A DNA stretch of 64,000 nucleotides from an uncultured Prevotella sp. (GTDB taxonomy: Bacteria > Bacteroidota > Bacteroidia > Bacteroidales > Bacteroidaceae): contig CAMNPN010000004.1 in assembly GCA_946548085.1 (NCBI GenBank), positions 1 through 64,000 of the forward strand, in the 5' to 3' direction. Below are positions 44,030 through 51,775 of the stretch, piece after piece. The position numbers and the translations under genes are program-made. The notes under the pieces are model-generated. The model made no database searches. It saw only the letters and a program-made list of their open reading frames with translations, and had not been told where the DNA came from. The stretch's first letter is position 1. Each line of letters begins with the position of its first letter.

Positions 44030-47000
44030 TAGAACTTGATGCTTGCACCAACCAAATATGTACGAGATGGCGGGTAGAGACCCAGGTCGATACCAGATGC
44101 CCAACCACTACCACCTGCAGAGTTACCTACCTCAGGATCGAGGCCGGTGTAACCAGTGAAGGTCATGAGGTTCTGAGCCTGCACATAGAAGCGGAGCTGC
44201 TGGAACGGGCAACCCTTCCAAATGTTCTTGAAGTCGTAACCGAGAGTTACAGTCTTGATCTTGAAGTAGTCTGCATCCTCCATGTAACGGTTAGATACCC
44301 AGTTGGTATTCTCACTACCAGTACTTGAAATACGTGGCTGGCTGTTTGAAGTACCCTCACCATACCAACGGTTCAGGATGGTGGTATCGTAGTTCTGATA
44401 AGGAGCATCAGAGAATGAACGGTAAGAACGCATGATCTGCATGCCGAATGCACCGGCACCGTTGATAGCGAAGTCAAAGCCCTTATAGCCGAGACCAAGG
44501 TTTACACCAAGCATCACGTCCGGGTTAGGATTACCAATCTCATGACGGTCGGTTGTAGCACCTTCTGCGTAGGTAATCACACCATCACCATTCCAGTCAT
44601 CCCAGATGCAGTCACCAGGCTGTGCGTTATCAAGAACGGCCTTGCCTGCCTGACGTGCAGCGTCGATCTGCTCCTGATTCTGCCAGATGCCGCTGTAAGA
44701 CATACCGAAGAAGTAACCGATAGGCTTGCCTTCCTCTGCACGGTAGCAATATTCAGTACCCTGTGAGAGAACGCCGCTAGGACCATTGATATAGTGGTTG
44801 TCATTAGCGATACGGGTTACCTCGTTCTTGTTGGTAGCAAAGTTCACACCAATGTTATAGCTGAAGTCCTTGCCAATTCTGTCGTTCCAGGTGAGGGCAA
44901 TCTCAATACCAGTGTTCTTTACGTCACCACCATTGATGGCAGCAGGATTGGTACCATAGATAGCCAGCAGGTTACCGCCGATCAGCCAGTCCTTAGTGGT
45001 CTTCTTATACCAGTCGAAGTTCAAGCCCAGACGGCTGTTGAGGAAGAGAGCGTCGAAACCGAAGTCGAGCTGCTCAGAGGTCTCCCAAGTGAGGTCGGGG
45101 TTAGGCACGATGTTTGCGTAAGCACCAACATTCGGGGTACCTGCAACAGAAGTGGCCAAATCGGAAGCGAACTTATAACCGCTGTCGTATGCCTCGCCTG
45201 ACAGAGCGATGGTAGCCAGATACTGGTACTTATTGATAGAGCAGTTACCGTTCTGACCCCAAGAAGCACGAAGCTTGAAGAAGTCGAGCCAGCTCTTGGT
45301 GCCCTCCATGAACTTCTCGTTAGAAACTACCCAACCTGCAGATACAGAGGGGAAGAAGCCCCAACGCTTACCATCGGTAAAGATACTTGAACCATCATAA
45401 CGCATGGTAACAGTTGCCATATAGGTCTCGTTCCAGTCCCAAGTCAAACGACCGAACCAAGAAGCGAGGTATTCCTCATCATTGATACCACCAGTCAAAG
45501 TTGCATCGGTAGCGTTGACCAGTTTGACGTTTGAAAGGTATGCAGAATCCCAACCCTTCAGAGTTGCGAGCTGGTCGCCATAATTAACCTTGTTGGATCC
45601 ACCCATGTTCTGACTCCAAGCAGTGCTCTGGAATGTCTGACCAACCATGGCACTGATCTTGTGACCAGAAATGATGGGGAGATCGTAAGTCAGAGTGTTT
45701 TCAACTGACCATCCTGTATTCAAGGAAGCGCTCTGGTTAACACTATAGATAGGAGATGTTGCATTACCATAACCAGAAGAACGTGGTTCATTGTAGTTAC
45801 GATATGCATTGGCGCCCCACCAATAGTTGAACTGAGAACGGAATCTCAGGCCCTTGATAGGCTGAATAGTCATGAAAGCAGTAGCGCTTGCATTAATGCT
45901 GCGGCTCTCTGCCATAGAGTTGAAGCCACCCTTCTCGAGGTTCTCCCAGGGGTTGCTGAACAAAGAAGCATTCCAACCCTGACCATACTTAACATTACCA
46001 TCAAAGTCCTGATAGTAATAGATGTCACCATTGTCAGCGTACTGCGGTACGAGCGGGCAAGTCTGGAGCAAGCTGTGGATGTAGCTCCAATACATACCGT
46101 CCTCAGCCAGGTCGTGGTTCTTGTTATAACCAATAGAGATGTTCTCACCGATGGTGATAGCATCGAAGTCCTTAGCCTTCAGAAGCACATGGTCGCTGTT
46201 GATACGGATAGTGTGACGCTTGTAGTAAGAAGCTCTGTCTGCACCCATGATACCTTCGTTGCCGGTATAGGTGTAAGACATAGCAAACTTAGAACGATCA
46301 GTACCACCAGTCAGAGTCACTGAATGATTCTGCTGCTGAGCATTCTTGTTTTCGAATGCACCCCACCAGTCAGTACCTTCCCAACCGTTATTGACCTTTG
46401 CAAGGATGTCGGCAGGAGCATAGCCAGCCCAATCCATCTTCTGGCCAGAGGTGTTGAAAGTGTACTCGTCGATGATTGTCATATACTGCTGAGCATTGAG
46501 AAGCTGTGGGCGCTTGTAGGCGTTAGACCAACCCATAGCACCATTGTAGCTGAGCTCAATCTTACCAGCCTTACCCTGCTTGGTAGTAACCAGGATCACA
46601 CCGTTAGCAGCACGGGCACCGTAGATGGCTGCAGAGGCAGCATCCTTCAGCACGTCGATGCTCTCAATGTCGTTCGGGTTAATGCCGTCAAGGTTACCGC
46701 CTGCTACACCGTCAATAACGTACAGAGGAGTAGAGTTACCGGTAGTACCAATACCACGGATGTAAACCTTATAACCTTTACCAGGCTGTGAAGAACTCTG
46801 GGTAATTTGTACACCAGGCGTGCTTGACTGCATAGCTTCGAGAGCGTTGGTGGTGTTCAGTTTGGCGATCTCATCACCCTTCACCTGAACAGTGGCACCA
46901 GTCACGAGCTTCTTCTTCATCGTACCGTAACCTACCACCACCACTTCATCAAGAACAGAGTCGTCTTCGCTCAGCGTGATGTTGAAGGAAGACTGATTAC

Positions 47001-47301
47001 CGACCTTAATTTCCTGAGTTTCATAGCCGACGTACGAAATAACGATCGTAGCGTCTGGGCTGACATTGAGAGTAAAGTTTCCGTCGAAATCGGTAATGAC
47101 ACCGTTTCCGGTCTTACCTTTCTCAACTACGCTGGCTCCGATGACGGGGCCCTGTGCATCGACTACAGTACCTGTAATCTTCTTCGTTGCCTGCTGGACC
47201 TCCTGAGGAGCTCTTGCGGCATTGGCATTTGACGAGTAGCCCAGACCCAGAAGCGTCAAGGCACCCATCAGCAGCGCTGTCTTTCTAAATTTTCGATTCA
47301 T
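44029..47301 (-). CDS. SusC/RagA-family TonB-dependent transporter
   Basis: A 1090-residue outer-membrane transporter. A signal peptide (LLGLGYSSNANA) is followed by a carboxypeptidase-D-like beta-sandwich (TGTVVDAQGPVIGASV ... VGYET), the SusC motif DEVVVVGYGTMKKK, the plug domain with VIRG-type GVQITQSSSQPGKG, LYVIDGVAGGN and SAAIYGARAANGVILVTTK. The beta barrel ends ASIKF with terminal Phe, as expected for insertion by Bam. No FecR/sigma-type extension is present, so regulation is probably by another route; the long leader upstream is a candidate. Energy would come from TonB-ExbBD encoded elsewhere. The ligand is unknown. Confidence 0.96.
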   Translation of the reverse strand: MNRKFRKTALLMGALTLLGLGYSSNANAARAPQEVQQATKKITGTVVDAQGPVIGASVVEKGKTGNGVITDFDGNFTLNVSPDATIVISYVGYETQEIKVGNQSSFNITLSEDDSVLDEVVVVGYGTMKKKLVTGATVQVKGDEIAKLNTTNALEAMQSSTPGVQITQSSSQPGKGYKVYIRGIGTTGNSTPLYVIDGVAGGNLDGINPNDIESIDVLKDAASAAIYGARAANGVILVTTKQGKAGKIELSYNGAMGWSNAYKRPQLLNAQQYMTIIDEYTFNTSGQKMDWAGYAPADILAKVNNGWEGTDWWGAFENKNAQQQNHSVTLTGGTDRSKFAMSYTYTGNEGIMGADRASYYKRHTIRINSDHVLLKAKDFDAITIGENISIGYNKNHDLAEDGMYWSYIHSLLQTCPLVPQYADNGDIYYYQDFDGNVKYGQGWNASLFSNPWENLEKGGFNSMAESRSINASATAFMTIQPIKGLRFRSQFNYWWGANAYRNYNEPRSSGYGNATSPIYSVNQSASLNTGWSVENTLTYDLPIISGHKISAMVGQTFQSTAWSQNMGGSNKVNYGDQLATLKGWDSAYLSNVKLVNATDATLTGGINDEEYLASWFGRLTWDWNETYMATVTMRYDGSSIFTDGKRWGFFPSVSAGWVVSNEKFMEGTKSWLDFFKLRASWGQNGNCSINKYQYLATIALSGEAYDSGYKFASDLATSVAGTPNVGAYANIVPNPDLTWETSEQLDFGFDALFLNSRLGLNFDWYKKTTKDWLIGGNLLAIYGTNPAAINGGDVKNTGIEIALTWNDRIGKDFSYNIGVNFATNKNEVTRIANDNHYINGPSGVLSQGTEYCYRAEEGKPIGYFFGMSYSGIWQNQEQIDAARQAGKAVLDNAQPGDCIWDDWNGDGVITYAEGATTDRHEIGNPNPDVMLGVNLGLGYKGFDFAINGAGAFGMQIMRSYRSFSDAPYQNYDTTILNRWYGEGTSNSQPRISSTGSENTNWVSNRYMEDADYFKIKTVTLGYDFKNIWKGCPFQQLRFYVQAQNLMTFTGYTGLDPEVGNSAGGSGWASGIDLGLYPPSRTYLVGASIKF

Positions 47302-47580
47302 ACTTTAAGTATTTACTATAGATTAATTGGTTTAAACTATCACCTTTAGTCTTGTGAAGCACAAGTGTTCGATTTGCCTCATTGTTTCCGCTTCACTGGC
47401 GAGGCTCTGCATCCACGCTCAGGGCGGCGACAGGCTGAACACAAACTGCGTCTTGAGCAGCACGAAGTGTGACTTGAATTTCCACATACATTTAATTAGT
47501 TAATTGTTATAAAAATGATTAGCTGATATTTATTCTGTTCTCTGCGTCAGGCGCCGTTCTCACGGCCAGCCATCCGCATT
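47302..47580 (-). promoter_or_regulatory. Structured SusC leader with two overlapping short reading frames
   Basis: Between the mapped -7 box and the SusC start lie ~285 nt. Reading leftward: a GNRA-capped hairpin (gccgt-gaga-acggc, about 47553-47566). Two overlapping ATG-initiated frames then follow: 47491-47393 (32 codons, ending AEPRQ) and 47487-47419 (22 codons, MWKFKSH... ending SLSPP). Two alternative hairpins overlap: gtgaagc/gcttcac (47354-47360 with 47390-47396) and cttgtg/cacaag (47351-47356 with 47360-47365). They share bases and cannot form together. The stop codon of the 32-codon frame (47393-47395) lies in one stem arm. Confidence 0.45.
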
Positions 47581-47586
47581 TCGGTG

Positions 47587-47594
47587 CAAAGATA
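47587..47594 (-). promoter_or_regulatory. -7 box of the SusC operon promoter
   Basis: Reverse strand TATCTTTG, 286 nt upstream of the SusC start. A T-run lies upstream but no clean TTTG at 19-20 nt. Confidence 0.6.
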
Positions 47595-47823
47595 TTACAT
47601 TTTCTATTTAAAAACTTTGCAATTTGTAACATATAGTTTGCGGAATTGTGTTTCTGTTAAAAATGTTACTTTTCGTAAAGTTTCTGATACGTTTGATAAA
47701 CTTTTTGTTTAAACCTTATAAAGCTGAAAGGCTACACAGCAGACGAAACGACAAAATAAAGGAACAGGCACCAAACCCTTTCTCCTACCCCAACGTGACC
47801 CCAAACAATTCTATCGCAGGCTT

Positions 47824-47937
47824 ATGTACTCTTACGATACCCCCGACTTTACGTCGAAGCCCGTAGACACCAATCCGCCTCACATGATGCATCAGCTCAT
47901 GCAGGGGAACCGCATTTCTACGAACATTTCAGAATAG
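47824..47937 (+). pseudogene. Possible gene remnant, 37 codons
   Basis: An ATG frame encodes MYSYDTPDFTSKPVDTNPPH and 17 more residues. The same frame stays open upstream without a start codon back to about 47735 and continues in protein-like composition (PFLLPQRDPKQFYRRL). This suggests a fragment of a once longer protein rather than a random frame, but no family is recognised. The surrounding 47640-48080 region holds no other credible gene. Confidence 0.3.
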
Positions 47938-48038
47938 CACTCCAGTTTCATGATTCGTGTCCAGCTCATCGTGTCCATCTCCTCTGGGCCCGGAAGGATA
48001 TTTTCACGCGCTGCGCTTCATTTCCATGAATCGTGCTA

Positions 48039-48046
48039 CAAAGGTA
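48039..48046 (-). promoter_or_regulatory. Possible upstream minus-strand -7 box
   Basis: Reverse strand TACCTTTG points toward SusC about 740 nt away, and runs antisense to the possible gene remnant. No good -33 element. Confidence 0.4.
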
Positions 48047-48086
48047 CGAATATTTTTGAAATCCTGCAAGCATTTCAGCTTTCCGA

Positions 48087-48126
48087 TTCAAGTTGTTTCA
48101 AGTTCTTTCGAGTTATTTCAAATTGT
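48087..48126 (+). repeat. 10-bp periodic repeat upstream of an orphan promoter
   Basis: Four units of the type ttcaagttgt, phased at one helical turn, end 33 nt before the -33 element at 48159. Confidence 0.75.
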
Positions 48127-48158
48127 TTCATCTTTTGCCAAATTATTTGCGCTTTTTC

Positions 48159-48210
48159 TTTGGTCGTTTCACGTAAATTTTGTACCTTTGCACTAACATA
48201 AGGTTAGTGC
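48159..48210 (+). promoter_or_regulatory. Orphan promoter with an operator-like palindrome at the start site
   Basis: TTTG (48159-48162), 20 nt, TACCTTTG (48183-48190). An 8-bp palindrome gcactaac/gttagtgc (48190-48197 with 48203-48210) overlaps the -7 box and the expected start site, as a repressor operator would. No protein gene follows for ~690 nt, and that gene has its own promoter. Confidence 0.65.
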
Positions 48211-48322
48211 GATTGCGGGCTGCGGCTCAGCATATCTCGAGAGGGTCTTGAATAACAGCGGGACGGTTCTTCTGTTATCGAAATGTATGATAACAAAAGA
48301 ACCGTCCTGCTGTTAGCACTTT
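48197..48322 (+). ncRNA. Candidate structured small RNA
   Basis: Downstream of the orphan promoter is a long hairpin. The outer stem is 48254-48271 with 48297-48314 (18 positions, one G-U), and the inner stem gttatc/gataac is 48274-48279 with 48289-48294. Only tiny frames of about 13 codons occur here. It does not resemble RNase P, tmRNA or SRP RNA. It could also be a decayed mobile-element end. Confidence 0.3.
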
Positions 48323-48450
48323 GAAAGTAATTGATATGTACGACAAAGGTAATGATTCTCAAATAGCAGAGCAATGACAGAACTGGAACAAAGACACAAC
48401 ATGACTGACCGAGCACGGTGTGCTGCCTTAATTATTATTTATTAATTAAT

Positions 48451-48472
48451 TATTTGCCCATAAGGGCAAATA
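48451..48472. terminator. AT-flanked hairpin, possible bidirectional terminator
   Basis: A 9-bp stem tatttgccc/gggcaaata with an ataa loop, embedded in AT-rich partly complementary flanks from 48431 to 48493. It could end a transcript from the orphan promoter. Confidence 0.45.
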
Positions 48473-48591
48473 TAATTATAATTATTAATAATAACACGCG
48501 CGAGAAAATGAAAACCGACGCGCTTTTCGGCCATACCTTCAACGCTATCAGGTCGAAGTTGCTATAAAATGCTCTGCAGGAGTTTTAGTTC

Positions 48592-48699
48592 GTCAGGGAT
48601 AGGGGTTTATGCAGTAAGGAATGCCAAGTCATGCAGTTGCTGATAGGACTTTATCCCTATAAAGTATGGCAGTTTACTGCGTAAGGTCCTATCCCTGAC
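48592..48699. repeat. 108-bp nested inverted-repeat element
   Basis: Four nested perfect pairs share one centre: gtcagggatagg/cctatccctgac (48592-48603, 48688-48699), gcagtaa/ttactgc (48611-48617, 48674-48680), tgcc/ggca (48622-48625, 48668-48671) and actttat/ataaagt (48648-48654, 48659-48665). This could be a structured RNA, a recombination site or a MITE-like element. Confidence 0.7.
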
Positions 48700-48719
48700 A
48701 GTGTCATCGCCTATTCCTT

Positions 48720-48738
48720 ACACCCTTAACAGGCGGGG
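48720..48738 (-). repeat. 19-bp dispersed intergenic repeat, copy 2
   Basis: Exact reverse complement of 5235-5253. Confidence 0.7.
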
Positions 48739-48776
48739 TATCTTTATTATCCTTTATCTCCGAGAATCACAAATAC

Positions 48777-48803
48777 TGTTTACGATTTACAGTTTTACAG
48801 TCT
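48777..48803 (+). repeat. Degenerate TTTAC heptad tract
   Basis: tgtttac, gatttac, then a tract broken by one extra base, just upstream of the kinase-gene promoter. A weaker member of the family described at 14071-14171. Confidence 0.6.
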
Positions 48804-48828
48804 ACCGTAAAAGATTGTGGGATTTTGC

Positions 48829-48860
48829 TTTGGTGTTCTCGCATTTTATTTGTAACTTTG
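48829..48860 (+). promoter_or_regulatory. Promoter of the sensor-kinase pair
   Basis: TTTG (48829-48832), 20 nt, TAACTTTG (48853-48860), about 43 nt upstream of the first start codon. Confidence 0.8.
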
Positions 48861-48903
48861 CACTGTCAAAGCGACAAGACTCGAACGATAGACGCTACAC
48901 AGA

Positions 48904-51771
48904 ATGGATAATATCATCATCGCATCAGAAAGACATACGCCACGGGGTCTGGCGCGGCTGGCAGCGGCCGCAGCCCTGCTCATCGTGCTGCTGGCGACAC
49001 CCGCCCGCGCCCAGGAGCAGACCGCCGGCACCTTCGCCAGGGAATATACCGAGGAGAAGCCCCTCATCTACGAAGGCGTGTGGGACCTGTGGCCTTACGC
49101 GTTTCTTAATGATAAGGGCGAGCCAGAGGGCTACAACGTAGACCTGATCCGCCTCGTCATGAAGCGATTGAACATACCTTATGTAATTAAGCTTAAATCT
49201 TCGGAGGAAGCCTTCAACGACCTGAAGAGCGGTAAGAGCGACTTAACGCTTGCGCTCGCCGTGGGATACCATGACGAATACGGGCTCTACGGAAAGAATG
49301 CGGTGACGCTGTTCACGCAAAGCGTGGTCACCCCGAAATCGAAGCCCGTGGAGATCAAGACCTTCAGAGACTTGGGAAAGCCGGGGCTGAAGGTGATCGT
49401 GAACCACACCTCGATGTGCTACCACTTGATGAAAGACTACGGATGGGAGGAGAACGCCATCCCGGAGAAGGACATCCGCGAGGTGATCCAGCGGGTGAGT
49501 GCGAAGGAGGAGGGGCAGATCGTGTGGAACACGCTGACGCTGAAGTGGCTCATGCACCGCTACCTTATCGACAACCTGCAGCTGACCCCGGTGAACATGC
49601 CGCACGGCGAATACAAGTTCATGTCGCACGACCAGCATCTGCTCGACCTGCTCGACGAGGAGCTGGTGAAGATGAACGCCACGGACGAGCTGAAGCCCCT
49701 GCAGGACAAGTGGTTCTATCCGGAGCGCCTGCAAAACAGGGACGTGACGCCCCGGTGGATGATCTATACAAGTATTGCCGCAGGTATCGTGCTACTTATC
49801 GCACTCGTCTACCTCGTGAGCTATCGCCTTCAGAACAGCAAGCTTACGCGCATTAACAGGCGTAAAAACCAGCGGTTGTCGCTGGTGCTGCAGACCAGTC
49901 AGGTGCGCATGTGGACCTACGACATCAAGAGCCACGAGTTCGCCTGGCGCAATGAGAGCGGACAGGTGGCCTGCACCTACTCCACAGAGGAGTTCTCCCA
50001 GCGCTACAGCGCCGCCGACTTCGCCAAGCTAAAAGAGGCGCTCGAAAAGCTGTCCACCTCTAAAGACCCCACCACCGTCATCACCTTGAACCTTAGGGCT
50101 CAGGACCCCGACGATGGCCAGGACAGGCTTCGCGACTACGTGATAGTGCTCTCGGTTCTGCGACGAGACAAGAACGGCAGACCCGCCGTCATCATCGGCA
50201 CGAAGAAGGACGTCACCCAGGAGCGCAGCCGTCAGCGCGCCGAAGAGGAGCGCACACTACGCTTCTGGAGCATATTCCATACACCTGTCGTCGGCATCAT
50301 GTTTTTCGACAGCAAAGGGCGCCTGACAAAAATCAACCAGAAGGCCTGCGATATCTACCAGTGCGAGGAAGACATGATCCTCGCAGAGCGGCCTCATCTC
50401 TCTGACTTCGTCGACATCGGCGAACTAAGCCTTCAGGATACAAACGGTTATCACGCCTCGATGGCGCTCGACTCCGACAGCACGGCCTGCGGGCGGCACA
50501 AGGTAAGGAGTATCCACCGCACAGGCAACCGAAACCTGAAGTTCCGGCTGATGACTACCAACGATGACAACGGACAGTTTCAAGGCGTCTTTGCCATCAT
50601 ACACGACGTGTCGGAGACGGTCAAAGGCATTGCCCAGTGCCAGGTGGAGCAGCATCGGCTCGACGAAGTGAGAAGCGTGCTGCGGCAGTATAACGCCGAC
50701 ATCGACAACGTGCTCCATGAGAGCGACCTCCGCCTGGCAACCTATTCACCTGCCACGCACACACTCACCATATACCGTAGCGTCGGCACTGTTCAACACG
50801 CCATGACCCAGGCACGCTGCATGACCCTCGTCGACGACTCCTCAAAGCGACTCGCCATGCGCATGCTCAACGAGATGGATAACCGCGAAAAGAAGGACGT
50901 CAAAGCCGACATCCTCACCACGCTGCGCATCAGAGGCAGGAAGCAGCTGGCCCTCCAGTTCCGCATGATGCCCCTCTACGACAAGCACGGACAGGTGGTG
51001 GAATATCTCGGCCTGCTGTGCGACATCAGCGAGCTGCGCAATATCCGTAAACAACTGGAGATCCAGACCGCGAAAGTACAGGAGGTAGAGCATGCGAAGA
51101 ATCAGTTCGTGAAAAACATGATTCAAGAAATACGCACGCCCATGGACACGGTCGTGAACTACGTGGAACGTTTCGACCCAGACGGGCCGACCCCCGAAGA
51201 GAGCACCCTCTGCGAGGGTATCCTCAGCAATGCCGACTATCTGCTGCATCTCATCGACAACATCCTCTATCTGTCACGCCTCCAAGCCAAGATGGTCGAG
51301 ATTAACCGCAGGCCGTGCAATTTCGCGGAGATCTTCAAGGATCAGTGCGAGGCAGGATGGATGAAATTTCAGAACGAGTCGACGCACTACATTGTTGAGA
51401 ATCCTTACGAGCAACTCGTGGTAGATATCGATGCAGAGAATCTTGGACAAGTGATCAGACAGGTGACCTCCAACGCAGCCCAACATACGAAGAGGGGCGT
51501 CGTCAAGGCACGATACGACTATATCGGCCGCCGTCTTGTCATCTCCATCGACGATACGGGTGAAGGCATGTCACCGGAACTCACCGCCCGGCTGAACGAC
51601 AAGCAATCGGCCTCTCAGGACACAAAGGGCCTGGGCCTTGCCATCACCAAGGAGCTTATCGAGCAGATGGGTGGTACTGTTGAGATCAGTTCAGAACTCG
51701 GCTCCGGCACCACCGTGTACATCATGCTGCCCTGCCACGCATCGGCCATCAAACGTAAAAAACTCCTTTAG
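48904..51771 (+). CDS. Sensor histidine pseudokinase with periplasmic solute-binding domain (His replaced by Gln)
   Basis: A 955-residue membrane protein. A signal sequence (AAALLIVLLATPARAQ) precedes an SBP_bac_3-type domain (about 55-275, WPYAFLNDKGEPEGYNVDLI). A transmembrane segment lies at about 283-307, then two or three PAS-like domains (about 320-720), a HisKA-like helix pair and HATPase_c. The ATP-binding lid motifs look intact (TSNAAQHT, DDTGEGM, KGLGLAI). In the H-box, however, the sequence is MIQEIRTP: residue 741 is Gln where the phosphorylatable His belongs. Autophosphorylation on this chain is therefore unlikely. The next gene, 4 nt downstream, is an intact paralogue, so a regulatory heterodimer is plausible. 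No receiver domain or response-regulator gene is adjacent. Confidence 0.88.
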   Translation: MDNIIIASERHTPRGLARLAAAAALLIVLLATPARAQEQTAGTFAREYTEEKPLIYEGVWDLWPYAFLNDKGEPEGYNVDLIRLVMKRLNIPYVIKLKSSEEAFNDLKSGKSDLTLALAVGYHDEYGLYGKNAVTLFTQSVVTPKSKPVEIKTFRDLGKPGLKVIVNHTSMCYHLMKDYGWEENAIPEKDIREVIQRVSAKEEGQIVWNTLTLKWLMHRYLIDNLQLTPVNMPHGEYKFMSHDQHLLDLLDEELVKMNATDELKPLQDKWFYPERLQNRDVTPRWMIYTSIAAGIVLLIALVYLVSYRLQNSKLTRINRRKNQRLSLVLQTSQVRMWTYDIKSHEFAWRNESGQVACTYSTEEFSQRYSAADFAKLKEALEKLSTSKDPTTVITLNLRAQDPDDGQDRLRDYVIVLSVLRRDKNGRPAVIIGTKKDVTQERSRQRAEEERTLRFWSIFHTPVVGIMFFDSKGRLTKINQKACDIYQCEEDMILAERPHLSDFVDIGELSLQDTNGYHASMALDSDSTACGRHKVRSIHRTGNRNLKFRLMTTNDDNGQFQGVFAIIHDVSETVKGIAQCQVEQHRLDEVRSVLRQYNADIDNVLHESDLRLATYSPATHTLTIYRSVGTVQHAMTQARCMTLVDDSSKRLAMRMLNEMDNREKKDVKADILTTLRIRGRKQLALQFRMMPLYDKHGQVVEYLGLLCDISELRNIRKQLEIQTAKVQEVEHAKNQFVKNMIQEIRTPMDTVVNYVERFDPDGPTPEESTLCEGILSNADYLLHLIDNILYLSRLQAKMVEINRRPCNFAEIFKDQCEAGWMKFQNESTHYIVENPYEQLVVDIDAENLGQVIRQVTSNAAQHTKRGVVKARYDYIGRRLVISIDDTGEGMSPELTARLNDKQSASQDTKGLGLAITKELIEQMGGTVEISSELGSGTTVYIMLPCHASAIKRKKLL

Positions 51772-51775
51772 ACCT

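Noticed and set aside
47648..47866. 72-codon plus-strand frame
   Set aside because: No promoter or family; a different frame through the same stretch looks more protein-like.
47950..48201. Two overlapping ~80-codon plus-strand frames
   Set aside because: They run through the 10-bp repeats and the orphan promoter; Ser/Phe-rich composition reflects the repeats.
48197..48322. tRNA, tmRNA or RNase P RNA
   Set aside because: No cloverleaf, tag-peptide frame or conserved RNase P segments could be recognised.
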